DNA of 64,000 bases from Streptococcus sp. D7B5 (GCF_029691405.1 NZ_CP121467.1:434001-498000); one strand, 5' to 3'; positions 1 through 8,719 are shown, counted from the stretch's first letter. Program-made: numbers and translations. Notes: a model not told the origin generated them from the sequence alone.

Positions 1-1767
1 GCTCCATCGTGGTATCAAACCAATCTAAACACGTTTACTGAAACAGTTTCTGGTTATCTTGCTCCCAAGATTGATGGATTTTATTCTATCAAATTCCGCT
101 ACTCTAATAGTACAGATAGTATTTCTAAACTAAAAGAGTACATTGGTAGTTATAATTCTTCCATTCCAAACGAAATATTATCCGCTAACAATGAAAGGGA
201 ATTGAGAGAACAATTTAAGGAAATCACCAAGAAAATCCTTCCCCTAGCTGTTCACCATGTGACCATCAAGGATGTTTTGTCCAAATATGTTCAACTTCTT
301 CCCGATAACAGTTCAAATATTCGAGTTGTAAAAATCGAAAACGATAAAGAGGAAACCTTGGGATCAGATAAGGTTACGCTGGAAACAAGGAAGAATGAAA
401 ATGGTCTGGTCGAAGTAACAGCAAAATTTAATCCTAACTACATTCTTGATGATGGTGTGAAGTACGCCCTCAAATTCACTGTTACATCTAGTCAAGATGC
501 TCTGGATGCCATTGCTGGTGATAAAAAACTAGAGGCTGGTGATGCTGAAGGTTCGGATGTCAATAAACTCTACTCCAATAAAGGTGCCAGTGTCACCTAT
601 TCCTATGGAATAGGCACCTCTCAAACCAAGACCAAAGAATACTCTGACAACCCAACCTTTAAGCCTTCAGATCCATTAACGGTACCAGTGGAAGTTGAAT
701 GGCAAGGTGTGACGGGTGCGAGAACTGTCATTACAGCTGATCAACCGAGTAATGTTGAACTGAAACTGGTTCAAAAGAACAAGAACGGAGGTCCTGATAA
801 TCAAGACTATCGAAAGACCAATGTGAATGTTAGTAAAAACGTATCTAATGAAACGAGGAACTTTGAAAAAGTTGCCAAAGGATATCAATACGATTTAATT
901 GCACCAGACGTCCCCGCCTTTACCAAAGAAATAAAAAATGTTGGTACAGAAACTAAACCATCCTTCAAGGTAATCTATAAACAATTGCCAAGTCTGACGA
1001 TTAAGAAAGTGTTGGAAGCTGAAAGTAACTTGAACAAAGAGTTTAGGATTAAGGTAAAACTAACCTCTCCTAATTCTACGCCATTGAATGGAACTTTTGG
1101 CGAGATAACTGTTGTGAATGGAGAAGCGGAGATCCGTGTCGAAAAACGAAAACGTTGGAAAGGTATTCTAAGCTATCTTCCTCGAGGAACCCATTACAAG
1201 GTTGAAGAAGAAGCGGCATCAACGAATGGTTACCACGTTACATATGAGAATCAAGAGGGCGATCTGAATAAAGACGAGACCACCATTGTCACAAATCACA
1301 AGCTTCCAAGTTTATCAGTCACAAAAAAAGTTACAGGTGTATTTGCCAATCTATTAAAATCCTTCAAGATTACCATTAACATCAGGGATGCTCAGAACAG
1401 TCCATTGAATGGAACCTATAATGCAACGGTGAATAATAAAAGAATTCCTTTGCAATTTACGAACGGTCGAGCGTCTATAGATCTAAACAAAGATCAAACC
1501 ATAAAAATTGATGGACTTCCACTCAATAGTCACTACACTATTGAAGAGGAATCAAACTCTTCTCGTGGATATCAGGTATCTTATGAGAATCAAGAAGGCA
1601 AACTGGATGGGGATAAGTCCGCGACAGTCACGAATAATAAGAATAGTGTACCTGAAACCGGAGTTGACTTCCTCAGCAGTACACTCGTGTTAGGAATAAT
1701 CCTTCCTCTAGGAGGTATCTTCTTTACAATCCTACTCGGCTATCTAGTGGTACATAGGAGAAAATAA
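1..1767 (+). CDS. pitA: PitA-like ancillary pilin, 5' end outside window
   Basis: The frame is open from base 1 (588 residues visible), so this is the C-terminal part of a larger surface protein. Two similar Ig-like repeats lie at about nt 986-1300 and 1303-1640. Each starts with an LPSL strand and ends in a YENQEG...TVTN-type strand, as in repeated pilin domains. The C-terminus has a sortase sorting signal: VPETG at nt 1648-1662, a hydrophobic segment, then HRRK. Its stop overlaps the sipA start (TAATG). The neighbours sipA, pitB and two class C sortases make it the ancillary pilin of pilus islet 2. The family's N-terminal von Willebrand A domain would lie mostly upstream and is not verifiable here. 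Confidence 0.88.
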   Translation, partial: APSWYQTNLNTFTETVSGYLAPKIDGFYSIKFRYSNSTDSISKLKEYIGSYNSSIPNEILSANNERELREQFKEITKKILPLAVHHVTIKDVLSKYVQLLPDNSSNIRVVKIENDKEETLGSDKVTLETRKNENGLVEVTAKFNPNYILDDGVKYALKFTVTSSQDALDAIAGDKKLEAGDAEGSDVNKLYSNKGASVTYSYGIGTSQTKTKEYSDNPTFKPSDPLTVPVEVEWQGVTGARTVITADQPSNVELKLVQKNKNGGPDNQDYRKTNVNVSKNVSNETRNFEKVAKGYQYDLIAPDVPAFTKEIKNVGTETKPSFKVIYKQLPSLTIKKVLEAESNLNKEFRIKVKLTSPNSTPLNGTFGEITVVNGEAEIRVEKRKRWKGILSYLPRGTHYKVEEEAASTNGYHVTYENQEGDLNKDETTIVTNHKLPSLSVTKKVTGVFANLLKSFKITINIRDAQNSPLNGTYNATVNNKRIPLQFTNGRASIDLNKDQTIKIDGLPLNSHYTIEEESNSSRGYQVSYENQEGKLDGDKSATVTNNKNSVPETGVDFLSSTLVLGIILPLGGIFFTILLGYLVVHRRK

Positions 1768-2318
1768 TGCTACTTAAAAAGAAACATAAGAAAACAGTAA
1801 CACAAGTCAGTCGGGATAAGTCTCCGCCGAGTGTATGGGGAGATATCCTCTACTTAGTCAGTAAGCTTCTGATGGTTGGGTTTGTACTGGCCACCCTTTA
1901 CTTTTTTGTCTTTGGACTATTGAGATACAATGACGATGGCATGAAGCCAGCCTTAAAAGATGGCGACTTGGTTGTCTACTATAGGTTGGATAAACGTTAT
2001 TCGATTGGTGACCTGCTCGTCTATAGTTATAAGGGCAAGGAAAGAGTGGCGCGTGTCATAGCAACCGAAGGAAGTACGATCGATATAAACGAAAATGGTC
2101 TCATCATCAACGGTTCTCCTCAACAAGAGCAGGATATCTACAAAGAAACGCTGCTCTATAAGGAAGGGGCTACCTTCCCAATGAAAGTCCCAGCAGGACA
2201 ACTCTTTGTCCTCGGGGACAATCGAACAACGGCTGTAGATAGTCGTGCTTTTGGAACCATTCCTATACAGGATACCCATGGCAAGGTGGTAACAGTCTTA
2301 AGGCGACGGGGCTTTTGA
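1767..2318 (+). CDS. sipA: SipA, catalytically degenerate signal peptidase-like pilus assembly protein
   Basis: 183 residues with one N-terminal membrane segment (about residues 25-50) followed by a type I signal peptidase (S26) fold. The box that normally reads S-M-x-P-T-L is here DDGMKPAL, so the catalytic Ser is Gly. The position expected to hold the Lys (R-V-I strand) reads VARVIA, so it appears replaced by Ala. The GDNR box (VLGDNRTTAVDSR) is kept. It is probably not a peptidase. Family work on SipA-type proteins of class C-sortase pili assigns a chaperone-like role in backbone pilin assembly. It sits between the ancillary and backbone pilins and is translationally coupled to pitA. Confidence 0.88.
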   Translation: MLLKKKHKKTVTQVSRDKSPPSVWGDILYLVSKLLMVGFVLATLYFFVFGLLRYNDDGMKPALKDGDLVVYYRLDKRYSIGDLLVYSYKGKERVARVIATEGSTIDINENGLIINGSPQQEQDIYKETLLYKEGATFPMKVPAGQLFVLGDNRTTAVDSRAFGTIPIQDTHGKVVTVLRRRGF

Positions 2319-2362
2319 TGATAATTTATGAAAAAAGAAATTAAAAAATAAAAGGAATAATC

Positions 2363-3583
2363 ATGAAAAAAACATTTTTGAAAAAATTAGTTACTGCAAG
2401 TATTGCAGCTGTAACCGCCTTGTCGGTCTTTAGAGGAGTGCCAACATTTGCGGATGATAATGATGTGGCGACTGCCAAAGCAACTGGTGAAACAAGTGCA
2501 AAAGTTTCTATTAATAAGGTGTTGAACATTGCTGAAGGAATTACAACACCTGAAGCAACTTTTACATTTACTTTCACCCCAAAAACTGGTACATCATCAA
2601 ATGGTGCACCCTATGAAACAATTGATTCTTCTAATGGTCAAATTACAGATAAAAATGTATCTTATTCTGGAACAGACGTTTTAGCAACTGGCCAAACTAA
2701 CATTAAGAAAGATACCGGCGATATTTTTAGAGAAGTGAACTATACACATGCTGGTGAATATGTCTATACTGTTGCTGAAAAACAAAATGTTGGTTGGAAA
2801 GTTATTCAAAAAAATGGTTCACCTATTGATTTTATGACATATGATAATCGCAACTATGAAATGCACGTTATTGTTAAGAACAAAACTACAGGAGGAACAT
2901 ATATTTCTTCTGTGTATTTTAAACAAGTATCCCCAAGTGTGAATGGTAAAGTAAAACCATCTGAAAGTGGAACTACTTACAAATATGATCTTTTCACTAA
3001 CATTTATCGTAAAAATGCTGGTAAAATTACAGATCCAAATGAACCAAACCCTAATAAACCAAATGTTTCAAAAGTTGACCCAAATGCTAAATCTTTAGTA
3101 ATTAAAAAAGTTGTATCAGGTGCTACTGCAGATAAATCAAAAGATTTCACTTTCAAGCTTACTTTCACAAAAGCATCTACAGAAACTTCACAATCAATCA
3201 CTGGTAAAATCGGTGAAACCTCAAAAACATTTGTCTATGGTCAAGAAACGACTATAACACTACGTCACGATCAATCTTTAGTGTTTGACACAATTCCTGC
3301 TGGTACTCGTTATAAATTGGTTGAAACTGGATCTCAAGGTTACACAGCTTCAGCTGCATATAAGGAGAACGGAGCATCAAAAAATCAAGCTGGTACAGTT
3401 TCTACAAATTTCACTCAAGATAGTATCCTTATTGGTGAAAAACCAAACGATAACACTATCACAAATAGCTTACCAGACGTTACCCCTACTGGTCTCTTGA
3501 TTGACAACCTTCCTTTCATCTTGATGATTGGTCTTGGTTTGGCTGGATTTGTTGTTTTGTCTAAAAAACGCAGACAAGCTTAA
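2363..3583 (+). CDS. pitB: PitB-like backbone pilin
   Basis: 406 residues. A signal peptide ending near residue 30 (PTFADD) is followed by an FctA/Spy0128-like N-terminal pilin domain (about 40-210), a short Pro/Asn linker (DPNEPNPNKPN) and a second Ig-like domain (about 240-365). The sorting signal is VTPTG at residues 373-377, then a hydrophobic stretch and KKRRQA. VTPTG is the variant motif known for the PI-2 backbone. Several conserved-looking Lys/Glu/Asn positions could form isopeptide bonds, but I have not assigned them. The RBS is AAGGAATAATC before ATG. It is the likely polymerising subunit of the pilus, processed by SrtG1 and possibly SrtG2. Confidence 0.9.
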   Translation: MKKTFLKKLVTASIAAVTALSVFRGVPTFADDNDVATAKATGETSAKVSINKVLNIAEGITTPEATFTFTFTPKTGTSSNGAPYETIDSSNGQITDKNVSYSGTDVLATGQTNIKKDTGDIFREVNYTHAGEYVYTVAEKQNVGWKVIQKNGSPIDFMTYDNRNYEMHVIVKNKTTGGTYISSVYFKQVSPSVNGKVKPSESGTTYKYDLFTNIYRKNAGKITDPNEPNPNKPNVSKVDPNAKSLVIKKVVSGATADKSKDFTFKLTFTKASTETSQSITGKIGETSKTFVYGQETTITLRHDQSLVFDTIPAGTRYKLVETGSQGYTASAAYKENGASKNQAGTVSTNFTQDSILIGEKPNDNTITNSLPDVTPTGLLIDNLPFILMIGLGLAGFVVLSKKRRQA

Positions 3584-3599
3584 GCAAGTGGTTTGACCG

Positions 3600-4601
3600 A
3601 TGAAAATCAAGCGTGAGAAACCCAAAAGGAGTTTGTCTAGGCGTCTGGTCCTTGCTGTAGATGCATTGATGAATCATATCTTGCTCCTCTTGACAGCCTT
3701 AGTCTTTCTCTTTGGTTTCTACGCCCTCTGGGATGCCAATCAGGTTTATTCTCAGGCTTCATCAAGTGAGTATGAGGCCTATAGACCTGTTAGTACCAGT
3801 GAGAAGGATGAGCTTGCTAGTTTTTCTGGCTTTCACAAGCTACAGCAAGTCAATCCAGAGGTTCTCGGTTGGATCAATGTCTATGGCACCAATATCGACT
3901 ATCCCTTAGTTCAAGCCAAAGACAATGAAAAATACCTGAACAAGGATTCCAAGGGAGAATTTGCAGCTACAGGGGCTATTTTCCTTGAGGCTCGAAATGA
4001 ATCCAAGTTCGAAGACTTTAATACCATCATCTACGGACACCATGTAGAAAATGGGGTTATGTTTGGAGATGTAGCAAAGTTTTCTGATAAGGAATTTTTT
4101 GACCAGCATCGCTACGGCAGTATTTACTATAATGGCGTTGAAAAAGGTCTTGAAATCTTTGAAATGCTCGAGGTGGACGCCTATGACTTTAACATCTACG
4201 ATCCAGGTATTAATGGGGATGATCGGCGCCAAGAATATATCGATCACTTACTCTCGGTTGCCATTCACAAACGAGACATTACACTGGGGCCAAATGACCA
4301 TATCATTCTTCTCAGTACCTGTTTCCTAGACGTAACAAATGGGAGACATATCGTAGTTGCCAAGATTACGGATACAGTTCCAAAGAACACCTTCCATACG
4401 AAAAAATCAAAACCATTCCCTTATAGTGTCTTTGATGATTCGTCGCTCGGACGATTTCTCTCATCGATTCCTTTGTGGATATGGTATATCATCTTATTTA
4501 TCTTGCTCTTGCTATTGATCTTCTTGCTCATCATCCTCTATTTGATCTTGCGTCGTAGAAGAGAAGCAAAGGAAGAAGGAGCAGATACCATTACTGACTA
4601 A
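3600..4601 (+). CDS. srtG1: Class C sortase SrtG1
   Basis: 333 residues, with membrane segments at about 22-45 and 285-310 that leave the catalytic domain outside the cell. The sortase triad is visible: His147 in IYGHH, Cys241 in LLSTCF and Arg249 in NGRHI. A C-terminal membrane anchor with a basic tail is typical of class C pilus sortases. It starts 16 bp after pitB with only a weak ribosome-binding sequence, suggesting translation coupled to pitB. In PI-2 this enzyme is the one needed to polymerise the backbone pilin. About 45-50% of positions look shared with the adjacent SrtG2, indicating an old tandem duplication. Confidence 0.92.
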   Translation: MKIKREKPKRSLSRRLVLAVDALMNHILLLLTALVFLFGFYALWDANQVYSQASSSEYEAYRPVSTSEKDELASFSGFHKLQQVNPEVLGWINVYGTNIDYPLVQAKDNEKYLNKDSKGEFAATGAIFLEARNESKFEDFNTIIYGHHVENGVMFGDVAKFSDKEFFDQHRYGSIYYNGVEKGLEIFEMLEVDAYDFNIYDPGINGDDRRQEYIDHLLSVAIHKRDITLGPNDHIILLSTCFLDVTNGRHIVVAKITDTVPKNTFHTKKSKPFPYSVFDDSSLGRFLSSIPLWIWYIILFILLLLLIFLLIILYLILRRRREAKEEGADTITD

Positions 4602-4610
4602 ACTACCAAT

Positions 4611-4647
4611 AAAAGAGAAAGGGATAGCCTCTCTTGCTCTTTTATTT
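4611..4647 (+). terminator. Hairpin between srtG1 and srtG2
   Basis: AAAAGAG at 4611 pairs with CTCTTTT at 4637-4643, followed by ATTTT. It is a modest stem that could attenuate transcription into srtG2, and could explain different levels of the two sortases. Confidence 0.45.
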
Positions 4648-4676
4648 TCAAGGCTAGAAAGGAGAAAGAAGGAAAT

Positions 4677-5549
4677 ATGAAAACAAGTACGAGTCACAAG
4701 ACCATAATGGTCATTCTATCCCTCTTTCTAGTTTTTTTCTGTCTTTTTACAGCTGATAGAGCTCTTGCGAGCGACTACGATCATTATAATCCCATTGAAA
4801 AGGATGCCAGCAGTACGGGCTTTGAAACCTTGCAGCACCTCAACAAGGATGTTTGTGGTTGGATTAGCCTTGATGGGACCAAGGTAGACTATCCCCTCTT
4901 GCAGAGTCAGGACAATGTCAAATACCTTGACCGCAATGCTTTTGGCGATTATACTGTGTCAGGTTCTATATTCCTAGACTATCGTTTTAACCCAAATTTT
5001 ACGGACTTTAACACCATCATTTATGGTCACTCCATGGCTTCTGGTGCTATGTTTGGGGAGATTCAAAAATTTGCGGATCAAGATTTTTTTGAAAAGCATC
5101 GCTATGGTTCTATCTACTACAATGGTCGTGAACGTGGTCTTGAGATATTTGGGATTTTAGAAGTGGATGCCTATGACACGGAGATTTACCGAACTTTGAG
5201 TTCCAACGATGAGGAACACCAGGCTTACTATCAATATCTGCTAAGTAAAGCCAAGTACAAGCGAGATGTTTCTTTGACTTCAACAGACAAGATTGTTTTA
5301 TTAAGCACCTGTTTCCTTAATATTACCAACGGAAGACATATCCTCTTAGCTAAAATAACGGATGCACCAGTAAAAGCCTCCCAGTATAAAAGTGGGGAAG
5401 CAGTAGGAACACGCTATTTTGACCAAGGTATACCAACGCATTGGATTTATATCCTTGCCTTTCTTCTCCTGATTATCGTCATTTTACTCCTTGTCGTTAT
5501 CATCCTAATCATAAGACGAGATAGAAAAACAAAAGAACAAAAGAAATAG
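4677..5549 (+). CDS. srtG2: Class C sortase SrtG2
   Basis: 290 residues with an N-terminal signal/anchor segment (about 8-30) and a C-terminal membrane segment (about 255-280). Catalytic residues are visible: His118 in YGHS, Cys212 in LLSTCF and Arg220 in NGRHI. A good AAAGGAG-type RBS precedes ATG. It is the last gene of the pilus islet and is followed by a strong terminator. In characterised PI-2 islets the second sortase is less critical for polymerisation than SrtG1 and may act on the ancillary pilin or attach the pilus. That role is inferred from the family. Confidence 0.9.
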   Translation: MKTSTSHKTIMVILSLFLVFFCLFTADRALASDYDHYNPIEKDASSTGFETLQHLNKDVCGWISLDGTKVDYPLLQSQDNVKYLDRNAFGDYTVSGSIFLDYRFNPNFTDFNTIIYGHSMASGAMFGEIQKFADQDFFEKHRYGSIYYNGRERGLEIFGILEVDAYDTEIYRTLSSNDEEHQAYYQYLLSKAKYKRDVSLTSTDKIVLLSTCFLNITNGRHILLAKITDAPVKASQYKSGEAVGTRYFDQGIPTHWIYILAFLLLIIVILLLVVIILIIRRDRKTKEQKK

Positions 5550-5579
5550 TAGACGTCGGAAGCGTTTACTATTTTTTTC
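5544..5579 (+). terminator. Terminator after the pilus islet
   Basis: A stem of AAATAGTAGACG with CGTTTACTATTT and loop TCGGAAG is followed by a run of seven T. It overlaps the srtG2 stop and separates the pilus islet from hemH. Confidence 0.8.
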
Positions 5580-5626
5580 TTTCATGATAGAATAGATAGT
5601 GAAAATAATAACATAAGGATGATAAC

Positions 5627-6721
5627 ATGAAAAAAGCAATATTAATGATGACCTTTGGATCTCCAGAGGAGATTAGTTTTGAAGGAGTAGCAGAATTTTT
5701 TACAAATATTCGTCGTGGAATCAGGCCCAAGGATCACGAGATTCAGACTCTTTATGACAATTATGTTCGTATAGGTGGTACGCCCCTGCAGAGGATTACA
5801 CGTGAGGAGGTCAGTCTAGTCAAGGAACGTTTAGGAGAAGAGTATGGTATCTACTTTGCCAACAAATTTTCTCGTCCCTTTATTCCAGACGTGATCAAGC
5901 AGATGGAAACTGATGGTGTTGAAGAATGTATCTGCTTGATTTTGGAACCTCATTATTCTTTTTACTCAGTCATGGGGTATGAAAAGTTTCTGGAAAGCCA
6001 GCAGATCCGATTTTTAGTTATTAAGGACTGGTATCAACAACAGCCTTTGCTGGACTTCTGGACAGATGAGATTAGAAAAATTTTACGAAATGAGGTGGGA
6101 GAAGAATCCTTCAAGGTAATCTTTTCAGCCCATAGCGTCCCCATTTTTGCCTTGGACTTTGGAGATCCATATATTGATCAGATTTTCGATAATAGCAAGC
6201 TCATTGCTGAACAACTCGGCCTAATGACAGACCAGTATACCAATACTTGGCAGAGCGAAAGCGATATTGGAATCCCTTGGATCAAGCCAGATGTCTTAGA
6301 ATATTTACGAGAACAAAAGCAACATCCAGAACATTATATTTTTGTCCCGATAAGTTTTATCAGTGAGCATATCGAAGTCTTGTTCGATAATGATGTGGAA
6401 TGTTATGATTTGTGTCAAGAATTAGGTGTCACCTACCATCGTCCACCGATGCCCAATACGGATAGCCGTTTAATTGACGCTTTAGTTGCTACTGTACGAG
6501 CCAATGAAGACAAAGAATTTAAAGCTTTTCTCCCAGAAGAAGAAACCTTCGATGAGTTAGCGCCTTCGGCAACTACAAAGGACATCATGGAGGAGACAGA
6601 CGACCTTCAGATGCCAGAATTTGTCAAAAAACTCATTGAGAAAAAAGGCCGTGAAAATGTGAAGATGCCTTACTTGATTAAGAAAATGCTCGAAAAGGCT
6701 GGGAAGTTACCAAAAGAGTAA
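5627..6721 (+). CDS. hemH: Ferrochelatase (coproporphyrin ferrochelatase family)
   Basis: 364 residues. It starts with the ferrochelatase opening [11 protein letters not shown] and contains IFSAHSVP, carrying the conserved His that binds porphyrin/iron, [11 protein letters not shown] and the [16 protein letters not shown] block with the conserved Glu. It would insert iron into a porphyrin. The C-terminus carries an extra segment of about 60 residues rich in Lys/Glu ([12 protein letters not shown]...). No other heme biosynthesis gene is in the window, and streptococci generally lack the pathway, so this is an orphan ferrochelatase of uncertain substrate. RBS AAGGATG. In pneumococci hemH also flanks the PI-2 insertion site. 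Confidence 0.9.
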   Translation: MKKAILMMTFGSPEEISFEGVAEFFTNIRRGIRPKDHEIQTLYDNYVRIGGTPLQRITREEVSLVKERLGEEYGIYFANKFSRPFIPDVIKQMETDGVEECICLILEPHYSFYSVMGYEKFLESQQIRFLVIKDWYQQQPLLDFWTDEIRKILRNEVGEESFKVIFSAHSVPIFALDFGDPYIDQIFDNSKLIAEQLGLMTDQYTNTWQSESDIGIPWIKPDVLEYLREQKQHPEHYIFVPISFISEHIEVLFDNDVECYDLCQELGVTYHRPPMPNTDSRLIDALVATVRANEDKEFKAFLPEEETFDELAPSATTKDIMEETDDLQMPEFVKKLIEKKGRENVKMPYLIKKMLEKAGKLPKE

Positions 6722-6727
6722 AGAAAA

Positions 6728-6755
6728 AAGGATTTAGCTTTAAGCTAAATCCTTT
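6728..6755. terminator. Bidirectional terminator hemH / mscL
   Basis: A near-perfect inverted repeat, AAGGATTTAGCTT / AAGCTAAATCCTT, lies between two convergent genes, with A-rich and T-rich flanks on the proper sides for both strands. Confidence 0.85.
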
Positions 6756-6762
6756 ATCTGTT

Positions 6763-7149
6763 TTATTTTTTCTCAAGAAGAGCTTTGATTTCTTGAAGAA
6801 CTTCAAGTTCAGTTGGAGCAGCAGGTGCTTCCTCAACCACTTCCTCTTTCTTACGAAGGTTTTGCGCTTTTTCCATAGCTTTAATAACGAAGAAAAGCAC
6901 AGTACCTACAACGAGAAAGTTGATAATAGCACTCAAGAATTTACCATATGTAACACCATTCCATGCAAGCTCAGCGATGTTTTGTACTTTCGCAGCTTCC
7001 AAAGCTGGGTTCAATAGAAGTGGAGTGATGATATCGTTAACAAATGAAGTAACGATAGCACCAAATGCAGAGGCAATGATCACACCGACAGCAAGGTCAA
7101 CGACATTACCACGAAGCAAAAATTCTTTAAGATCCTTTAACATTTTCAT
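6763..7149 (-). CDS. mscL: Large-conductance mechanosensitive channel MscL
   Basis: 128 residues, the usual MscL length. The N-terminal KEFLLRGNVVDLAVGVIIA segment is the gating helix TM1, the second membrane helix is near residues 68-90 (FLVVGTVLFFVIKAM), and the C-terminal charged helix reads LQEIKALLEK. It forms a pentameric pore that opens under membrane tension during hypo-osmotic shock. The start is supported by GGAAAGGA five bases before ATG. It is a single gene, convergent with hemH. Confidence 0.95.
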   Translation of the reverse strand: MKMLKDLKEFLLRGNVVDLAVGVIIASAFGAIVTSFVNDIITPLLLNPALEAAKVQNIAELAWNGVTYGKFLSAIINFLVVGTVLFFVIKAMEKAQNLRKKEEVVEEAPAAPTELEVLQEIKALLEKK

Positions 7150-7222
7150 AAATTCCTTTCCTAATTTTCTAATTTATTATATCCTAAATTGTGACAAAAA
7201 GCAACTTGAACGCTCAAAGTGG

Positions 7223-7660
7223 TCAGTTGTTCCCTTTAAAAATATAGATTTTACTGAAAATATAGTTTAAAATGATGATCAAGATTTGTGCTAGAATAGT
7301 TTCAATCGTATTAACCCTATCTATATTAAATTCGACAAACTGGCCAATAATATCAGGGAAAGTTGTAACAAAGATATAAGTTAAAAGAACGTCAAGACCA
7401 AGAGTAGAAAGACGAGCTAAGAAAAACTTAGCCAGGCGGGTTGGCCAATTCCTTCTCTCTTGTTTAAAGACGATTGTATCATTTGTGATAAAGGCAAAAA
7501 GAATACCGATAATATTAGCGAGGGCAGTTGCGAGGATTTCCTGGTGGCTGATATGGTAAATAACCAAACGTGATACAATAGAAACCAGAGTAGTAGCACC
7601 ACCAAAAAATAGGTAGGAGAGGATTTCGTTATTAAAGAAAGCTTTTATTCGTTTTTTCAT
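7223..7660 (-). CDS. GtrA-family membrane protein
   Basis: 145 residues with four predicted membrane helices. The opening FLSYLFFGGATTLVSIVSRLVIYH resembles the GtrA/PF04138 signature, with conserved FAFITNDTIVF in the second helix. GtrA proteins are small flippase-like partners in cell-surface polysaccharide or teichoic acid glycosylation. No glycosyltransferase is adjacent, so its partner is unknown. It is divergently placed from queT. Confidence 0.8.
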   Translation of the reverse strand: MKKRIKAFFNNEILSYLFFGGATTLVSIVSRLVIYHISHQEILATALANIIGILFAFITNDTIVFKQERRNWPTRLAKFFLARLSTLGLDVLLTYIFVTTFPDIIGQFVEFNIDRVNTIETILAQILIIILNYIFSKIYIFKGNN

Positions 7661-7721
7661 GATTTTAGTATAGCATAAAGCTGGCTAATGTGCTATACTA
7701 GTAAGGTTGATTCACTCAACC

Positions 7722-7779
7722 CTTGGTGCTTAGCTTCTTTCACCAAGCATATTTTACGCGGGAAACCGCCAAAGGAGAA
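7722..7779 (+). promoter_or_regulatory. preQ1-II riboswitch
   Basis: The sequence from CTTGGTGCTTAGC to AAAGGAGAA matches the streptococcal preQ1-II (COG4708) aptamer as I know it. Stem CTTGGTG/CACCAAG (7723-7729 with 7740-7746) is followed by the ACGCGG...CCGC hairpin and the terminal AAAGGAG. The last element is the Shine-Dalgarno of queT, so ligand binding would hide the RBS and lower translation when preQ1 is abundant. A TATACT -10 box is just upstream (7693-7698). Confidence 0.93.
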
Positions 7780-7782
7780 AAC

Positions 7783-8295
7783 ATGAAAAAATTAACTGTT
7801 CGTGACATGGCAGACATCGCTATTGTTGCTGCTATTTATGTGGTTTTGACTATTACACCACCAATCAATGTTCTTAGTTTTGGGGCGTATCAGTTCCGTA
7901 TTTCAGAAATGTTGAATTTCTTGGCTTTTTACAACCCTAAATACATCATTGGTGTGACAATTGGATGTATGATTGCTAATTTATTTAGTAGTTTTGGCCT
8001 AATAGATGTCTTTGTCGGTGGAGGTTCTACCCTAGTTTTCCTTAGTCTAGGGGTATGGCTCTTTAGCAAGTATAAGAAAGACTATTTGTTCAATGGTTTG
8101 ATTCGAAAAGATCATTTCTTCTTTTCAATCCTCTTTTCTATTTCAATGATTACCATTGCAGCAGAACTTCATATCGTTGCTGAAGCTCCATTCTTCTTCA
8201 CTTGGTTTTCTACAGGGATTGGAGAGTTTGCATCACTTATCGTGGGAGCGATTTTGATTGGTAAACTGGGACAGCGAATCGATCTAACAAAATAA
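7783..8295 (+). CDS. queT: QueT-family queuosine precursor transporter
   Basis: 170 residues starting at the ATG just after the riboswitch RBS. An in-frame extension upstream lies inside the aptamer and is not real. The protein has about five membrane helices (VRDMADIAIVAAIYVVLTI, then FRISEMLNFLAFYNPKYIIG). It belongs to the QueT/QrtT family, thought to be the substrate-binding (S) component of an ECF-type importer for preQ1 or preQ0. Its control by a preQ1 riboswitch supports that substrate. It is monocistronic, with a terminator directly after the stop. Confidence 0.92.
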   Translation: MKKLTVRDMADIAIVAAIYVVLTITPPINVLSFGAYQFRISEMLNFLAFYNPKYIIGVTIGCMIANLFSSFGLIDVFVGGGSTLVFLSLGVWLFSKYKKDYLFNGLIRKDHFFFSILFSISMITIAAELHIVAEAPFFFTWFSTGIGEFASLIVGAILIGKLGQRIDLTK

Positions 8296-8304
8296 GAAGT
8301 TTAT

Positions 8305-8335
8305 AAGCTAGATTCTTGCTAAATCTAGCTTTTTT
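8305..8335 (+). terminator. Terminator of queT
   Basis: Stem AAGCTAGATT / AATCTAGCTT with loop CTTGCTA, followed by a T run. Confidence 0.85.
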
Positions 8336-8361
8336 CATTCCATAAAATTAAAAGAGAGCGC

Positions 8362-8390
8362 TTGACAAGAACATAGAACTATAGTATACT
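8362..8390 (+). promoter_or_regulatory. Promoter of tRNA-Thr
   Basis: TTGACA (8362-8367), 17 bp, TATACT (8385-8390). This is near consensus, with the tRNA starting 11 bp after the -10 box. Confidence 0.85.
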
Positions 8391-8400
8391 TTTTAGGTAA

Positions 8401-8473
8401 GCTGATTTAGCTCAGTTGGCAGAGCGCATCCATGGTAAGGATGAGGTCGCCGGTTCAATCCCGGCAATTAGCA
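8401..8473 (+). tRNA. tRNA-Thr (anticodon GGT)
   Basis: A full cloverleaf is readable. The acceptor GCTGATT/AATTAGC has one G-T pair, the D arm is GCTC/GAGC, the anticodon stem CATCC/GGATG has loop ATGGTAA giving anticodon GGT, and the T arm is GCCGG..TTCAATC..CCGGC. Discriminator A73 is followed by TGAT, so CCA is not encoded. It reads ACC/ACT codons. Confidence 0.95.
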
Positions 8474-8486
8474 TGATATAGACAGG

Positions 8487-8515
8487 AAAACTCTTGATAT
8501 TTGAGAGTTTTTTAT
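8487..8515 (+). terminator. Terminator of tRNA-Thr
   Basis: Stem AAAACTCT / AGAGTTTT with loop TGATATTTG, followed by T residues. Confidence 0.8.
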
Positions 8516-8533
8516 ATTTACCCCGCATTAGCC

Positions 8534-8562
8534 TTGACAAAGTCAGCAAAGCATAGTAGAAT
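8534..8562 (+). promoter_or_regulatory. Promoter of the asd-type RNA
   Basis: TTGACA (8534-8539), 17 bp, TAGAAT (8557-8562). The predicted start, about 8568-8570, falls at the 5' edge of the structured RNA. Confidence 0.8.
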
Positions 8563-8567
8563 AAAAC

Positions 8568-8719
8568 CTGCGATGAGTCGATAGGTAGTCTTCGGACTGC
8601 TATTGAGCATAAGGAGGTCACAACGCAGGAGCGGACCTTGATGAGTTGTGTGAACCTGCTCATCACATGAAGATGCCTCTTAGTCCCTGGTCAATGACTA
8701 GGGATTTTTAATTTTCAGA
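8568..8719 (+). ncRNA. asd RNA motif (structured RNA upstream of asd)
   Basis: A structured segment of about 150 nt has its own promoter and ends in a terminator-like stem (CCCTGGTC / GACTAGGG then ATTTTTA at 8695-8719). ACCTGCG (8566-8572) pairs with CGCAGG at the middle of the element. A stable GTAGTCTTCGGACTGC hairpin and a GATGAG...CTCATC stem are also visible. Position and layout fit the asd RNA motif described for lactic acid bacteria upstream of aspartate-semialdehyde dehydrogenase. Whether it is a cis-regulator or a separate small RNA is not settled; the own promoter and terminator favour a separate transcript. asd has another -10 box (TATAAT, 8762-8767) downstream. Confidence 0.8.

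Noticed and set aside
7723-7782. Longer QueT start inside the riboswitch
   Set aside because: The extra residues are encoded by the aptamer itself; the true ATG follows the riboswitch RBS.
8412-8666. Minus-strand open frame across the tRNA-Thr and asd RNA
   Set aside because: It runs antisense through two structured RNAs and has no RBS or family resemblance.
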